From assembly GCF_019219065.1 (NCBI RefSeq), contig NZ_JAHUWK010000001.1, positions 186,001 through 250,000 on the forward strand: a stretch of 64,000 bases of DNA, written 5' to 3'. This document shows positions 25,477 through 33,416 of this stretch, in pieces. The position numbers and the translations under genes are program-made. This DNA is from Duganella sp. sic0402. Lineage in GTDB: Bacteria > Pseudomonadota > Gammaproteobacteria > Burkholderiales > Burkholderiaceae_D. How positions within the stretch are numbered: position 1 is the first letter of the stretch; each line of letters opens with the position of its first letter. A model generated the notes under the pieces. It ran no database searches. It was not told the DNA's origin and was given only the letters and a program-made list of their open reading frames with translations.

Positions 25477-25974
25477 TTATAAATTAATTGTGCTATTAGA
25501 TGACTTGTATTTTTCATCAAGCTGGAAAATATTGTCAACAAAAGAAATTACATCCCTTGCACTGCAGTATAGACCTTTGAGGGTATTTTCTGGGATGACG
25601 AATTTTCTATCAAGATGTTTTAAAAAAACGCCATTGTTATTTTTACTTTCTCCTCCGAAGTAGGCGGAGAGTTCGTCGCGGGTATCAATTGTCGCGATAC
25701 ACTTAGTATTGTAATTCTGAGGTTTTCCTCCGGATATTTCTAAAAAAAGCACGATCAATTCCATTACTTTTCGATCAAGGTATTCCACTATCTCAGGGTT
25801 TATGCTGTAGTTTCACGATTTAGCATGTTTAAATGCTTTGGAATGCAAAGAGCGTTTGTATGTTGCATGTACATTTAGACTAAGAGCTTTGAAGTATTTT
25901 TCAAACTCTTCTATATGTTTGTAGTAATTTGAAAAATTATTCTGATCACGATTTAAACCAAATCTGGCTAGTCG
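25477..25974 (-). pseudogene. AT-rich gene of unknown function interrupted by an in-frame UGA
   Basis: On the minus strand a coding-looking frame runs from about 25974 to a stop at 25477. It reads RLARFGLNRDQNNFSNYYKH, then HSKAFKHAKS, then a TGA at about 25815, then NYSINPEIVEYLDRKVMELI to a natural end. The part after the TGA can be read as a 103-residue ORF from a GTG at 25788, which is what automated calling would report. No start codon is visible for the upstream part, so the gene is both 5'-truncated and interrupted. I do not recognise it. Base composition matches the effector pair, so it probably came with the same cargo. Confidence 0.45.
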
Positions 25975-26123
25975 TTAATTCAATTTGTTTTGCAGTCCTT
26001 TCGATCTGCCGCTTGGTCTGCTCTGAACGGTGATTGGCTCCAAGGATGCGCGCACCCGAATGGTCACACCCATGGCGTATGCTAGTGGTGGCGCCGCAGG
26101 ACCAGGGGCATCGCTAATACGTC

Positions 26124-26489
26124 TTACTCTTTCGCCTTCGCTGTGTGCACGACCTTCGAACTCTGCTCGGCGACAAATTCCGCTAAGGCGTCACCTGGTT
26201 CTGGCTCCAATACCCATTTGCCTCCGACGATTTCCGCTGGGCGTTCGTCCAGCTTCCCACCAAGATTGACGCCAAAACTATAGCGCATAGCTGGGTTGCG
26301 TAAGGACAAACGCTCAAGCGTCTCGAAAAGGATGCGCAAGTCGATGTCGTTGGAGCTGTCCGCCAAGCTCCTTTCAAGGCGTGCCACTAGCTCGGCGTTC
26401 GCGCTACGCTTGGATTTGCCTGCTTCGGCCTTCAGTCTTTCGAAGAGCACGATGGGCATACGGAATTGGCTTCGGTAAATATCGGACAT
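26124..26489 (-). CDS. Arc-type ribbon-helix-helix DNA-binding protein
   Basis: 121 residues. The N-terminal 45 residues (YRSQFRMPIVLFERLKAEAG, then SANAELVARLERSL) match the Arc/Mnt ribbon-helix-helix family of phage and plasmid repressors. The C-terminal 75 residues are unrecognised. It most likely represses a promoter within the integrated element, such as its own or that of the neighbouring cargo. Confidence 0.8.
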   Translation of the reverse strand: MSDIYRSQFRMPIVLFERLKAEAGKSKRSANAELVARLERSLADSSNDIDLRILFETLERLSLRNPAMRYSFGVNLGGKLDERPAEIVGGKWVLEPEPGDALAEFVAEQSSKVVHTAKAKE

Positions 26490-26606
26490 ATCACTATCTT
26501 GTCACTTACTGCATAAACATTCTAGTGACTGATCGCGAAGATATAGTGACAATCTAGATTAATACATATCAGCTGCTGTTGAGGGCAGGCGCTCTGTATT
26601 GATCCT

Positions 26607-26909
26607 CTACAGCCACGCGCCAACGCCACCATGCCCAGAGCAAGTCCCGCGCCGGCTCTTGCTGAAGCTATAACTGCCATCCCGGCATTTCGCGCTGGCG
26701 CCGGCGGGTACCTTGCCGTCGACGCTTTGCGCGGGCGAGTGCACGTCCTGGCCCGCCTTGTTCCGGTAGTGCCCGTGCGTTTGCAGGTTTGCTTCGTTCG
26801 GCTCGACTTTCTTTGGTGTAACAATCTGAGGCGGTTCTGGTGGCGCGAGCTGAGCTTGGGCAGCCGTCGAAATCGAAACAGCAAGGAGGAGGGAGGCAAG
26901 GAGTCTCAT
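26607..26909 (-). CDS. Exported DUF3761-type protein
   Basis: 100 residues. The signal peptide MRLLASLLLAVSISTAAQA is followed by a Pro-rich linker and the short DUF3761 signature: CRDGSYSFSKSRRGTCSGHG near the C-terminus, with two conserved cysteines. Function unknown; such proteins are common in proteobacteria, often within mobile or accessory DNA. It may mark the right flank of the island or the first resident gene. Confidence 0.8.
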   Translation of the reverse strand: MRLLASLLLAVSISTAAQAQLAPPEPPQIVTPKKVEPNEANLQTHGHYRNKAGQDVHSPAQSVDGKVPAGASAKCRDGSYSFSKSRRGTCSGHGGVGAWL

Positions 26910-27013
26910 ACCAGCATTATATGATTTGTTGGTGCTTGGAAAACTAGTAAATTGTCACGATTGCATCGGCCACAGGTGCGGCATCCCATCCTGCGTAAGC
27001 TGGCTTGACCTGA

Positions 27014-27033
27014 TCGCGACATTTTCGCGACAT
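27014..27033 (+). promoter_or_regulatory. Tandem operator-like direct repeat upstream of mipA
   Basis: TCGCGACAT occurs twice, at 27014-27022 and 27025-27033, with an 11-base period. Two direct half-sites one helical turn apart are the usual binding site of OmpR-family regulators, and such a regulator is encoded just after mipA. A CATAGT at 27042-27047 would be a -10 box placed so that the repeats replace the -35, as in activated promoters. Confidence 0.5.
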
Positions 27034-27087
27034 CATTACGGCATAGTCCGGGCTTCATACTCCTCTTCACTTCAACAAGGAATATCA

Positions 27088-27891
27088 ATGAAGCTCATTA
27101 CTCTCGTTACCCTCACCCTGCTGGCTGGCCATGGGGCTGCGTTTGCGGCCGATGACAAGGCGCCGTTTGGCAGTCCGCAAGGCCCACGCGCCGGATGGGG
27201 GCTCGGCGTTGGCGTGGTGGTGTCGTCGGCCGAATACGCTGGTGAAGACCGCCGCATCATCCCGGTGCCGCTGGTGTCGTATGAAAGCGAGCGTTTCTTC
27301 TGGCGCGGTATTAGTGGCGGCGTCCATCTGTACCGCCAGCAGGGATTCAGCCTGGACGCCACGCTGTCGGCGCGTTTCAGCGGTATCGATAAAAAAGACT
27401 TCGGCGTGCGTGAGCTGGCCGAACGCGGCATCAATCGCGATTTGCTGGAAGACCGTAAGGACAGCGTGGATATCGGCCTGGCCGCGGGCTGGAGCGGTGA
27501 CTGGGGCAAGCTGGATCTGGGCATCAAGCGCGACGCGGGTAGTGCCAGCAAGGCCCTGGAAGGTTCGGTGAAATATGGCTATCCGGTCAAGCTGGGCGGC
27601 ACCCGCATTACGCCGCATGCGGGTGTATCTTTCATGTCGAAGAAAATGGCGAACTATTACTACGGCACGCTGGCCTCCGAGGTGGCGCGCGGCGTGGTTG
27701 ATTACAGGCCAGGCAATGCGGCTGTTCCGGTGATCGGCGTCGATGTCATGCACCCGCTGAACAATGAGTGGATGCTGATCGGCGGCCTGTCGTACCGCGC
27801 CTTGCCGAGTAAGCTGAAAAACAGCCCGCTGGTGGAAAAAGACACGAATGGCAGTGCATCGCTGATCTTTGCCGTCTCGCGCAGCTTTTAA
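27088..27891 (+). CDS. MipA/OmpV-family outer-membrane protein
   Basis: 267 residues. The signal peptide (MKLITLVTLTLLAGHGAAFA) is followed by the MipA/OmpV beta-barrel pattern: GWGLGVGVVVSSAEYAGED, IPVPLVSYESERFFWRG, and a C-terminal phenylalanine (AVSRSF) typical of outer-membrane barrels. MipA bridges a lytic transglycosylase and a PBP in E. coli, but most family members are porin-like stress proteins. I chose the ATG at 27088 (AAGGA upstream) over a longer frame. The response regulator gene follows after 36 bases, so the three genes are an operon. Confidence 0.92.
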   Translation: MKLITLVTLTLLAGHGAAFAADDKAPFGSPQGPRAGWGLGVGVVVSSAEYAGEDRRIIPVPLVSYESERFFWRGISGGVHLYRQQGFSLDATLSARFSGIDKKDFGVRELAERGINRDLLEDRKDSVDIGLAAGWSGDWGKLDLGIKRDAGSASKALEGSVKYGYPVKLGGTRITPHAGVSFMSKKMANYYYGTLASEVARGVVDYRPGNAAVPVIGVDVMHPLNNEWMLIGGLSYRALPSKLKNSPLVEKDTNGSASLIFAVSRSF

Positions 27892-27927
27892 GCTAATCTG
27901 TCGCAATCTGAAAAGACGGAGTTGAAC

Positions 27928-28626
27928 GTGACCGACCAGCCATTGAGTATATTGATCGTCGAGGATAACGCGGCGCTGGCCGCCAATATCTACGATTTCC
28001 TGGAAGCCTGCGGGCACACGCCGGATGCCGCGCCGGACGGCGAATCGGCGCTTGCCCTGCTAGCGATCCAGCGTTACGACGCCATTGTGCTCGACTGGAT
28101 GATGCCGCGCATGGATGGCATGACGATGCTGGCGTGCTTGCGCGGGGAGCGCCAGTCCTCGATTCCGGTGTTGATGCTGACCGCCAGGGATCAGCTGGAA
28201 AACAAGATCGAGGGCTTTCATACCGGCGCTGACGATTACATGGTCAAGCCGATCGCGTTGGCCGAACTGGAGATTCGCCTGCGGGTGGTGGTCAGCCGTG
28301 CCCGCGCGTCGGAAGCGCAGGCGCGTGTGCTGCAGGTGGCCGATCTCCAGTTTGACCTGAATACGCAGATCGTCAGCCGCAGCGGCCATCCGCTGGCGCT
28401 GTCGCCAATCCGTCGCCGACTGTTGGAAATGCTGATGCGCCGCTCGCCGCATGTGGTGCCGCGCGAGGATCTGGAGCATCTGATCTGGAAGAACGAGGTG
28501 CCGGATGCCGACATCTTGCGCTCGCATATGCATATGCTGCGCAAGGCCGTCGATGGCGGCGCCGCCTCGAAACTGATCCAGACCGTCACTGGCGCCGGCT
28601 ATTGCATCCGTTCTGCCCATGATTAA
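27928..28626 (+). CDS. OmpR-family response regulator
   Basis: 232 residues. Receiver domain (6-120) with acidic pair Glu12/Asp13, phosphoacceptor Asp56 in IVLDWMMP and the conserved Lys in MVKPI; winged-helix DNA-binding domain (about 135-228) with SPIRRRLLEMLM and HMHMLRKAVDGG. It starts at a GTG with a GGAG box eight bases before. The kinase gene starts within its last eight bases, so the pair is translationally coupled. Its likely target is the mipA promoter of the same operon. Confidence 0.93.
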   Translation: MTDQPLSILIVEDNAALAANIYDFLEACGHTPDAAPDGESALALLAIQRYDAIVLDWMMPRMDGMTMLACLRGERQSSIPVLMLTARDQLENKIEGFHTGADDYMVKPIALAELEIRLRVVVSRARASEAQARVLQVADLQFDLNTQIVSRSGHPLALSPIRRRLLEMLMRRSPHVVPREDLEHLIWKNEVPDADILRSHMHMLRKAVDGGAASKLIQTVTGAGYCIRSAHD

Positions 28627-29914
28627 CGCCGTCACCGAGCCAACTGTGCGCCGTCACAGCTTGCAATGGAAAGTCACGCTGCCGTTTGTGTTGATCGGCA
28701 TCGTGATGACAGTCGGGATCAGCTTCCAGGCGTGGCTTAGCCAGGGGCTGATCGTGCATCCGATATGGGAGCAGCTACTGTCGTCCAGCACCGAGCAGTA
28801 TCTGGCGCTGGCGCGGCGGCATGGGGACGCGCCGCTGCCATCGGAGGGGCCATTGCGCGGCTGGCGTTTGTCCGGCGGGCCGCTGCCGGCCGACATGCCG
28901 GCTTACTTCGCCCAACTGGCGCCGGGCTACTATGACGAAGAACATAACGAGGAGCCCGATTTCGATCACGCGGTGCTGGTGACGGCGGTCGGCAACGGGC
29001 GCATCGTCATGGCGGTGGATATCACCGCGCTGGAAGGGCAGCAGAATCGCAACGCGTTTTACAGTACGCTGTTCTGGCTACTGAGTATGATCATGGTCAC
29101 GCTCAGCGTATTGCGGATTTATCGCAGCTTGCGGCTACAGATGCGGCAATTGGCGCGGGCGATGAATGCGCTCAACCCGGAGCGGCCATCCGAGCGGCTG
29201 CCAGTCGATTTCCAGCTGGTAGAGCTGCATGATATCGCGCTGCTGGTCAACGGCCACCTGGACCGGGTCGAGCGCTTTGTCGAGCGTGAGCGCAGCTTGC
29301 TGGATCAGGCCAGCCACGAATTCCGTACGCCGATCGCTGTGGTTGCCGGCGCGGTGGATGTGTTGATGCAGCAGCCTTTGCCTCCCAAGGCGATGGCGCC
29401 GCTACAGCGCATCCGCACCACCACCGACAACTTGACCGAGATCATGGCGGCTTTGCTCTACCTGTCGCGTGAGCCAGATGGGAAAGCGCTGAACCAATCC
29501 ACCAGAGTGGATGCCTTGCTGGAGGTGTTGGTCGCGGATCATCGGCATCTCCTGGACGGCAAGCTGGTCGACTATGTGCTCGATGACACCCAGCCCACGT
29601 GGGTCGATGCGCCGGAGGCGATGGTCCGCATCGTTATCGGCAACCTGCTGCGCAACGCGGCCGAAAACAGCTTTGAAGGTGCGATCATCGTCGCGCTGCA
29701 AGGGCGCTGTCTGACGGTACGCGATTGCGGCATCGGTTTCGACATCGCAGCAGCGGCGCGCTCTTATTCCATGTCATTGCGTAATTCAGCCAAGCTGGGT
29801 GGCGGGCAAGGACTGGGATTATTTCTGATCCGGCGTATCTGCGAGCGCTTTGGCTGGTCGCTATCCATTACGTCAACCGTTTCCAAAGGGACGCTGGCCG
29901 AGCTGCGTTTCTAA
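28619..29914 (+). CDS. Sensor histidine kinase
   Basis: 431 residues. Two membrane segments (about 15-40 and 145-165) bracket a periplasmic sensor of about 100 residues with an acidic patch (YYDEEHNEEPDFDHA) that could bind cations. HisKA box LDQASHEFRTP, N box IVIGNLLRNAAENS, G1 box VRDCGIGFD and G2 box GGGQGLGLFLIRR follow in order. The N of the usual D-N/D-x-G in G1 is Cys, but the Asp remains. It pairs with the regulator it overlaps. The acidic sensor and the link to an outer-membrane protein fit a metal- or cationic-peptide-type signal; this is inference. Confidence 0.9.
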   Translation: MINAVTEPTVRRHSLQWKVTLPFVLIGIVMTVGISFQAWLSQGLIVHPIWEQLLSSSTEQYLALARRHGDAPLPSEGPLRGWRLSGGPLPADMPAYFAQLAPGYYDEEHNEEPDFDHAVLVTAVGNGRIVMAVDITALEGQQNRNAFYSTLFWLLSMIMVTLSVLRIYRSLRLQMRQLARAMNALNPERPSERLPVDFQLVELHDIALLVNGHLDRVERFVERERSLLDQASHEFRTPIAVVAGAVDVLMQQPLPPKAMAPLQRIRTTTDNLTEIMAALLYLSREPDGKALNQSTRVDALLEVLVADHRHLLDGKLVDYVLDDTQPTWVDAPEAMVRIVIGNLLRNAAENSFEGAIIVALQGRCLTVRDCGIGFDIAAAARSYSMSLRNSAKLGGGQGLGLFLIRRICERFGWSLSITSTVSKGTLAELRF

Positions 29915-30007
29915 CTCCATGAAAATTACCTATATCGATGATGGTGTGCGATGGCTGAGTAGCCGCCGCATGCTAACATGGCGTTCTTTTGCTGAACGAG
30001 TCGGGAA

Positions 30008-30205
30008 ATGGCGTCTGAAAAAGTAGTGAAGTTGGGATTGGCTGCGGCGATGGTGGCAATCGTGCTGGGCGTGGCCGGCTATGTGCTGGTGTTCTGGCAC
30101 AGCTACCAGGGCTGCCAGCAGCTGGAGGCCGAAGCGGCGAAGAACGGCAAGCCGATGTCTTGCGCCGAGATCAAGGCTGAAGCCAAGGCGGCCAGCAAGC
30201 GTTAA
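30008..30205 (+). CDS. Small single-pass membrane protein
   Basis: 65 residues: a short charged N-terminus, one hydrophobic helix (LGLAAAMVAIVLGVAGYVLVF), then a basic/acidic tail with two Cys (GCQQLEAEAAKNGKPMSCAE) and AEAKAASKR. No family recognised. It stands alone, ending one base from the stop of the convergent response-regulator gene. The coding call rests on composition, a plausible ribosome site (GGGAA) and the membrane helix. Confidence 0.6.
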   Translation: MASEKVVKLGLAAAMVAIVLGVAGYVLVFWHSYQGCQQLEAEAAKNGKPMSCAEIKAEAKAASKR

Positions 30206-30676
30206 TCAACCCTGGCGGCTGCGGTAGCTTTGCGGCGCCAGGTCTTCCTTGGGCGCCAGCGCTTGCAGGCGCTTGTACAGCACGCGCGTTTCCAGCAGAT
30301 TCCACACGCGCAGCATCGCTTCCAGCGTATCAAACGGTTTGGTCAAAAAATCTTTCGCGCCCAGTGCCAGCGAGCGGCGCTTGGCTTCGGCTGTCGCATC
30401 GGCGGTAATCACCAGCACCGGCCGGAAATCATACGGATCGCCGCGCCGTTTCAGGCGTTCCAGCACGGCGTAGCCATCCAGGTCGGGCATCATCAGGTCC
30501 AGCACAATCAGGTCCGGGTCAAAAGCGGTGTACAGGTCCAGCGCCGTCTTGGCGTCGGTGGTGCCGACGACATGGGTCAGGCCTTCGCCGATAAACAAAT
30601 CCTCCAGCAGACGCAGATTGGCCGGCTGATCATCGATGATCAGGATGCGGGAGGCCAGCACTTCGTTTTCCATCAT
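30206..30676 (-). CDS. Stand-alone response regulator (receiver plus short tail)
   Basis: 156 residues. Receiver domain with Asp15/Asp16, phosphoacceptor Asp60 in IVLDLMMPDLDGYAVL, Thr in VITADAT and Lys in FLTKPF. The remaining 35 residues (RVWNLLETRVLYKRLQALAP) are a helix like the linker found in RpfG-type regulators, but no output domain follows. The start at 30676 overlaps the hybrid kinase stop (ATGA). It is the last gene of a three-gene operon and probably takes phosphate from that kinase. Confidence 0.9.
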   Translation of the reverse strand: MMENEVLASRILIIDDQPANLRLLEDLFIGEGLTHVVGTTDAKTALDLYTAFDPDLIVLDLMMPDLDGYAVLERLKRRGDPYDFRPVLVITADATAEAKRRSLALGAKDFLTKPFDTLEAMLRVWNLLETRVLYKRLQALAPKEDLAPQSYRSRQG

Positions 30677-32511
30677 CGTGTTTGCTCCGTTTCGTCCAGC
30701 AGTGCGAAGAACGCCGGAACGTTGAGTGGCTTGGCTAGCTGGCCGCTGTCGCCGGAGCCGAGCAGCACGGCCACTGGCGCGGCGGCGCGCAGATCGGCGT
30801 CGGCCAGTTCGGCGGCAACCAGCAGCAGGTCCGGCGGCGTGGCGCGTGCTTGCGCCATGCCGCTGGCGTAATCGGCGGCCGTGTCGATCTGCCAGTGCGG
30901 ACGGCGGCGCAGCAGCGTGGCGATCAGGATGCGCGTGGCGGTGTCGCCGTCGATGCATAACAGCCGGTGGGTGATGGCGCTGGCTTGCGGTTCGGTGGCG
31001 GCTTGCGCACGCTGCTGTTCCGCCGGATCGGGTTCGCGGGCGCTGGCGTTGATGTCGGCCACCGCCAGCGTCAGGGTGAAGCGGCTGCCGCGCTGCGGCT
31101 TGTGGGCGTATTGCAGGTCGCCCTGCATGGCCTGGATCAGCGCTTTGGAGACGGTCAGTCCCAGGCCGGCGCCTTCGGCCTTGCCGCGCTCCGCGCCAAG
31201 GCGGTCGAACGGGGTGAACAGGCGTGCCTGCATTTCCGGTGCGATGCCGGGGCCTTCGTCTTCGATGTGAAGGCTGGCCACGCCGCCGGCCAGCGTGCAG
31301 CCGATATCCGCGCCGCCGCCATATTTGATGGCGTTGGAGAGCAGGTTGAGCATCACTTGCAGCAGGCGCTGGCGGTCGGCCATCACGGCAATGGCGTCAT
31401 CGATGTGCGCTGGACGCAAGGCCACGCCGCGTTGTTGCGCCATCGGCGCCATCAGGGTCAGCGCCTCGGCCACCAGCGGCGCCAACGCCACCGGCACGCA
31501 ATGCAGTGTCAGCTTGCCGGCTTCGATACGGCCGATGTCCAGCACTTCATCAATCAGTGATAGCAGGTGCTGGCCGGCCTGGCGGATATGTTCGGCGTGT
31601 TCGCGGTCGCGCGGCGCGTTCAGGCCCGCCTCCAGCAACTGCGCGTAGCCGAGAATAGCGTTCAGCGGCGTGCGCAGCTCGTGGCTGGTACGCGCCAGGA
31701 AGGCGGTCTTGGCCTGATTGGCGGCCTGCGCGGCGGAGGCACGTCCTGCCAGCAGCACCGAGGCCTGGTGCAGACGTTCCGCCAGCTGGCCCAGTTCATC
31801 GGTGTTGGCGGGCGCCGGTTTCAGTGGCTGGTCGCTGGTCAGGCGTTCGGCGTTTTCGACGGCGAAGCGCACCCGCCGCACCAGGCCGATGGTGAAGGCC
31901 AGCGTCGCCAGCGTGCCGGCAAGGCCGGCCGCCACCACCGCGATGGTCATCCACAGATTGCGATTCGATGCGCCTTGCAGCGCTGCCGTGCGTTGCGCCA
32001 CCAGTTCCGCCTCACGCGTGTTCATGACGGCGATTTCGGCGCGCAGCTGGTCGAGAATCTGCTTGCTGCTCAACAGGTGCTGCTGCAGTTCTGCCGCGCT
32101 GGCGTTGCGCTGGCCGCGCATCAGATCCAGGCTGGCCAGCTTGCTCTCCAGCAGAGGGCGGATGCGTTGCAGGCTGGCGCGCTGTTCTGCGTCGCTGACT
32201 TTGTCTTCCAGGCTGGCCAGCGTGACCGGCAACTGCCGCGCGGCGACGCTGTACGGGGTGAGGAAGTCATCGCGGCCGGTCAGCAGGTAACCGCGCACGC
32301 CGGTTGCCGCTTCGGCGATCTGCGTGTGCAGGCGCTGAATGTCGGCCTGCGTCTGCATGGTGCGCAGCATCTCGGCGGTGGCGGCTGCGGTATTGCGCTC
32401 CAGTGTGTAGCTGGTGGCGGCGGAACCAAGCAGCAGCACCAGCGAGGCGCTGACGATCATGCCGACCTTGACGCCCAAGGACCAGTGGCGCGGATGCAGC
32501 GGCGCTCTCAT
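30673..32511 (-). CDS. CHASE3-type hybrid sensor kinase with degenerate receiver
   Basis: 612 residues. Membrane helix (about 13-35), a helical CHASE3-like sensor (about 40-180: TGVRGYLLTGRDDFL is the typical signature), second membrane helix, HAMP-like linker, HisKA (FLARTSHELRTPLNAIL), HATPase (LLSNAIKYGGG, IEDEGPGIAPE, GAGLGLTVSKAL). The C-terminal 100 residues have a receiver-like fold (RLLCIDGDTATRI) but the phosphoacceptor position reads LLLVAAEL, with no Asp, so it cannot be phosphorylated there. It is coupled by ATGA overlaps to the LuxR gene before it and the receiver gene after it. Confidence 0.9.
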   Translation of the reverse strand: MRAPLHPRHWSLGVKVGMIVSASLVLLLGSAATSYTLERNTAAATAEMLRTMQTQADIQRLHTQIAEAATGVRGYLLTGRDDFLTPYSVAARQLPVTLASLEDKVSDAEQRASLQRIRPLLESKLASLDLMRGQRNASAAELQQHLLSSKQILDQLRAEIAVMNTREAELVAQRTAALQGASNRNLWMTIAVVAAGLAGTLATLAFTIGLVRRVRFAVENAERLTSDQPLKPAPANTDELGQLAERLHQASVLLAGRASAAQAANQAKTAFLARTSHELRTPLNAILGYAQLLEAGLNAPRDREHAEHIRQAGQHLLSLIDEVLDIGRIEAGKLTLHCVPVALAPLVAEALTLMAPMAQQRGVALRPAHIDDAIAVMADRQRLLQVMLNLLSNAIKYGGGADIGCTLAGGVASLHIEDEGPGIAPEMQARLFTPFDRLGAERGKAEGAGLGLTVSKALIQAMQGDLQYAHKPQRGSRFTLTLAVADINASAREPDPAEQQRAQAATEPQASAITHRLLCIDGDTATRILIATLLRRRPHWQIDTAADYASGMAQARATPPDLLLVAAELADADLRAAAPVAVLLGSGDSGQLAKPLNVPAFFALLDETEQTR

Positions 32512-33281
32512 GATCCCAGCCCGCAATCGGCCGCGCGCACCGCCGCCTGGGTGCGGTCGCGCAGGTCCAGCTTGTGCAGGATGCGCTCGATATGCACTTT
32601 GACCGTGCCGGCCGCAATGCCAAGCTGCTCGCCGATATGGGCATTGGTGCCGCCGCTTGGCAGCAGCGCGAAGACCTGCAATTCACGCGGCGTCAATTGC
32701 TTGAGCAAGGCTGCCGCTTCCGGTGCGGCGGCGCGTTGCGCGTTCTGACTCGGCCCGCTCAGCAGCGCGGCCAGCAAAGTACCCAGCGCCTGCAGCGTGG
32801 TCAGATCGTCGGCATTCGGTTGTGGCGCGGCGCGGGCGCTGAGCAGGGCCAGGACGCCACGGTGTTTGCCGTCCAGTGCCAGCGGCACCAGCACTTCCAG
32901 TCCCACGCGCTGTTCGCGGCCGATGCGCAGCGGGCTGACCAGATCCTGCCGCACCAGCGGCGCCTGCGGTCCCGGTTGCAGCGCCGCCTGCATGGCCGCC
33001 GTGTAGGCGAGGCGTGCGCCGGCCGGCGGCACCAGTCCCTGGCTGGCGCACACCTGCAGTGCGTCGTCTTGCAGCACCATCAGCAGGCCGTCTTCCAGCG
33101 ACAGAAAGGCGAGCGCCTTGGCGAGTATCGATGCCAGCGCGGCGGCGCGCTGGCCCGGCTCGGCGGCGATGGCGGCCGCGTCAGCCAGCAGGCGCCAGCG
33201 GGCGGCGCTACTTTCGTTGTGCCGGTAGCGGCTGCGCGCGGCGCGCGCACTGTCTGGTGCAAAGCTGTCTGGATGGGTCAT
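32508..33281 (-). CDS. LuxR-type regulator with GAF-like sensor domain
   Basis: 257 residues from the ATG at 33281. The N-terminal two thirds look like a GAF domain (AFLSLEDGLLMVLQDDALQV, then VLVPLALDGKHRGVLALLSA). The C-terminal 65 residues are a LuxR/GerE helix-turn-helix (LTPRELQVFALLPSGGTNAH, then GIAAGTVKVHIERILHKL). The ATG has no ribosome site, but a TATAAT box ends seven bases before it, so the transcript may be leaderless. First gene of the LuxR / hybrid kinase / receiver operon. Confidence 0.88.
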   Translation of the reverse strand: MTHPDSFAPDSARAARSRYRHNESSAARWRLLADAAAIAAEPGQRAAALASILAKALAFLSLEDGLLMVLQDDALQVCASQGLVPPAGARLAYTAAMQAALQPGPQAPLVRQDLVSPLRIGREQRVGLEVLVPLALDGKHRGVLALLSARAAPQPNADDLTTLQALGTLLAALLSGPSQNAQRAAAPEAAALLKQLTPRELQVFALLPSGGTNAHIGEQLGIAAGTVKVHIERILHKLDLRDRTQAAVRAADCGLGS

Positions 33282-33287
33282 CGGTAA

Positions 33288-33312
33288 ATTATATGCCACC
33301 CGGCATATGCCG
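33288..33312 (-). promoter_or_regulatory. Leaderless-type promoter and palindromic operator of the LuxR operon
   Basis: On the minus strand TATAAT lies at 33293-33288, six bases before the ATG at 33281, so transcription would begin at or next to the start codon. A perfect 12-bp palindrome CGGCATATGCCG occupies 33301-33312, in the -20 to -31 zone, and GGCATAT is repeated at the -10. The palindrome is a candidate site for autoregulation by the LuxR product. Confidence 0.5.
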
Positions 33313-33416
33313 AACTACCCATGCAGCAGATTTTTATCGCGCCGGATGGCGGGATACTGTGTGCATCGGCGGCGCTTTGGCTCGCTGAACTGATGAAACC
33401 ACATAATGGAGCACAC

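Noticed and set aside
25427-25663. A 78-codon plus-strand frame in the low-GC region.
   Set aside because: It is antisense to the better-supported broken gene, lacks a ribosome site and shows no protein-like pattern beyond AT-rich residues.
22255-26909. A second copy of the tRNA-Leu 3' end that would mark the right attachment site.
   Set aside because: I could not find a repeat of the tRNA 3' end by reading up to about 27 kb; it may lie further right or have decayed.
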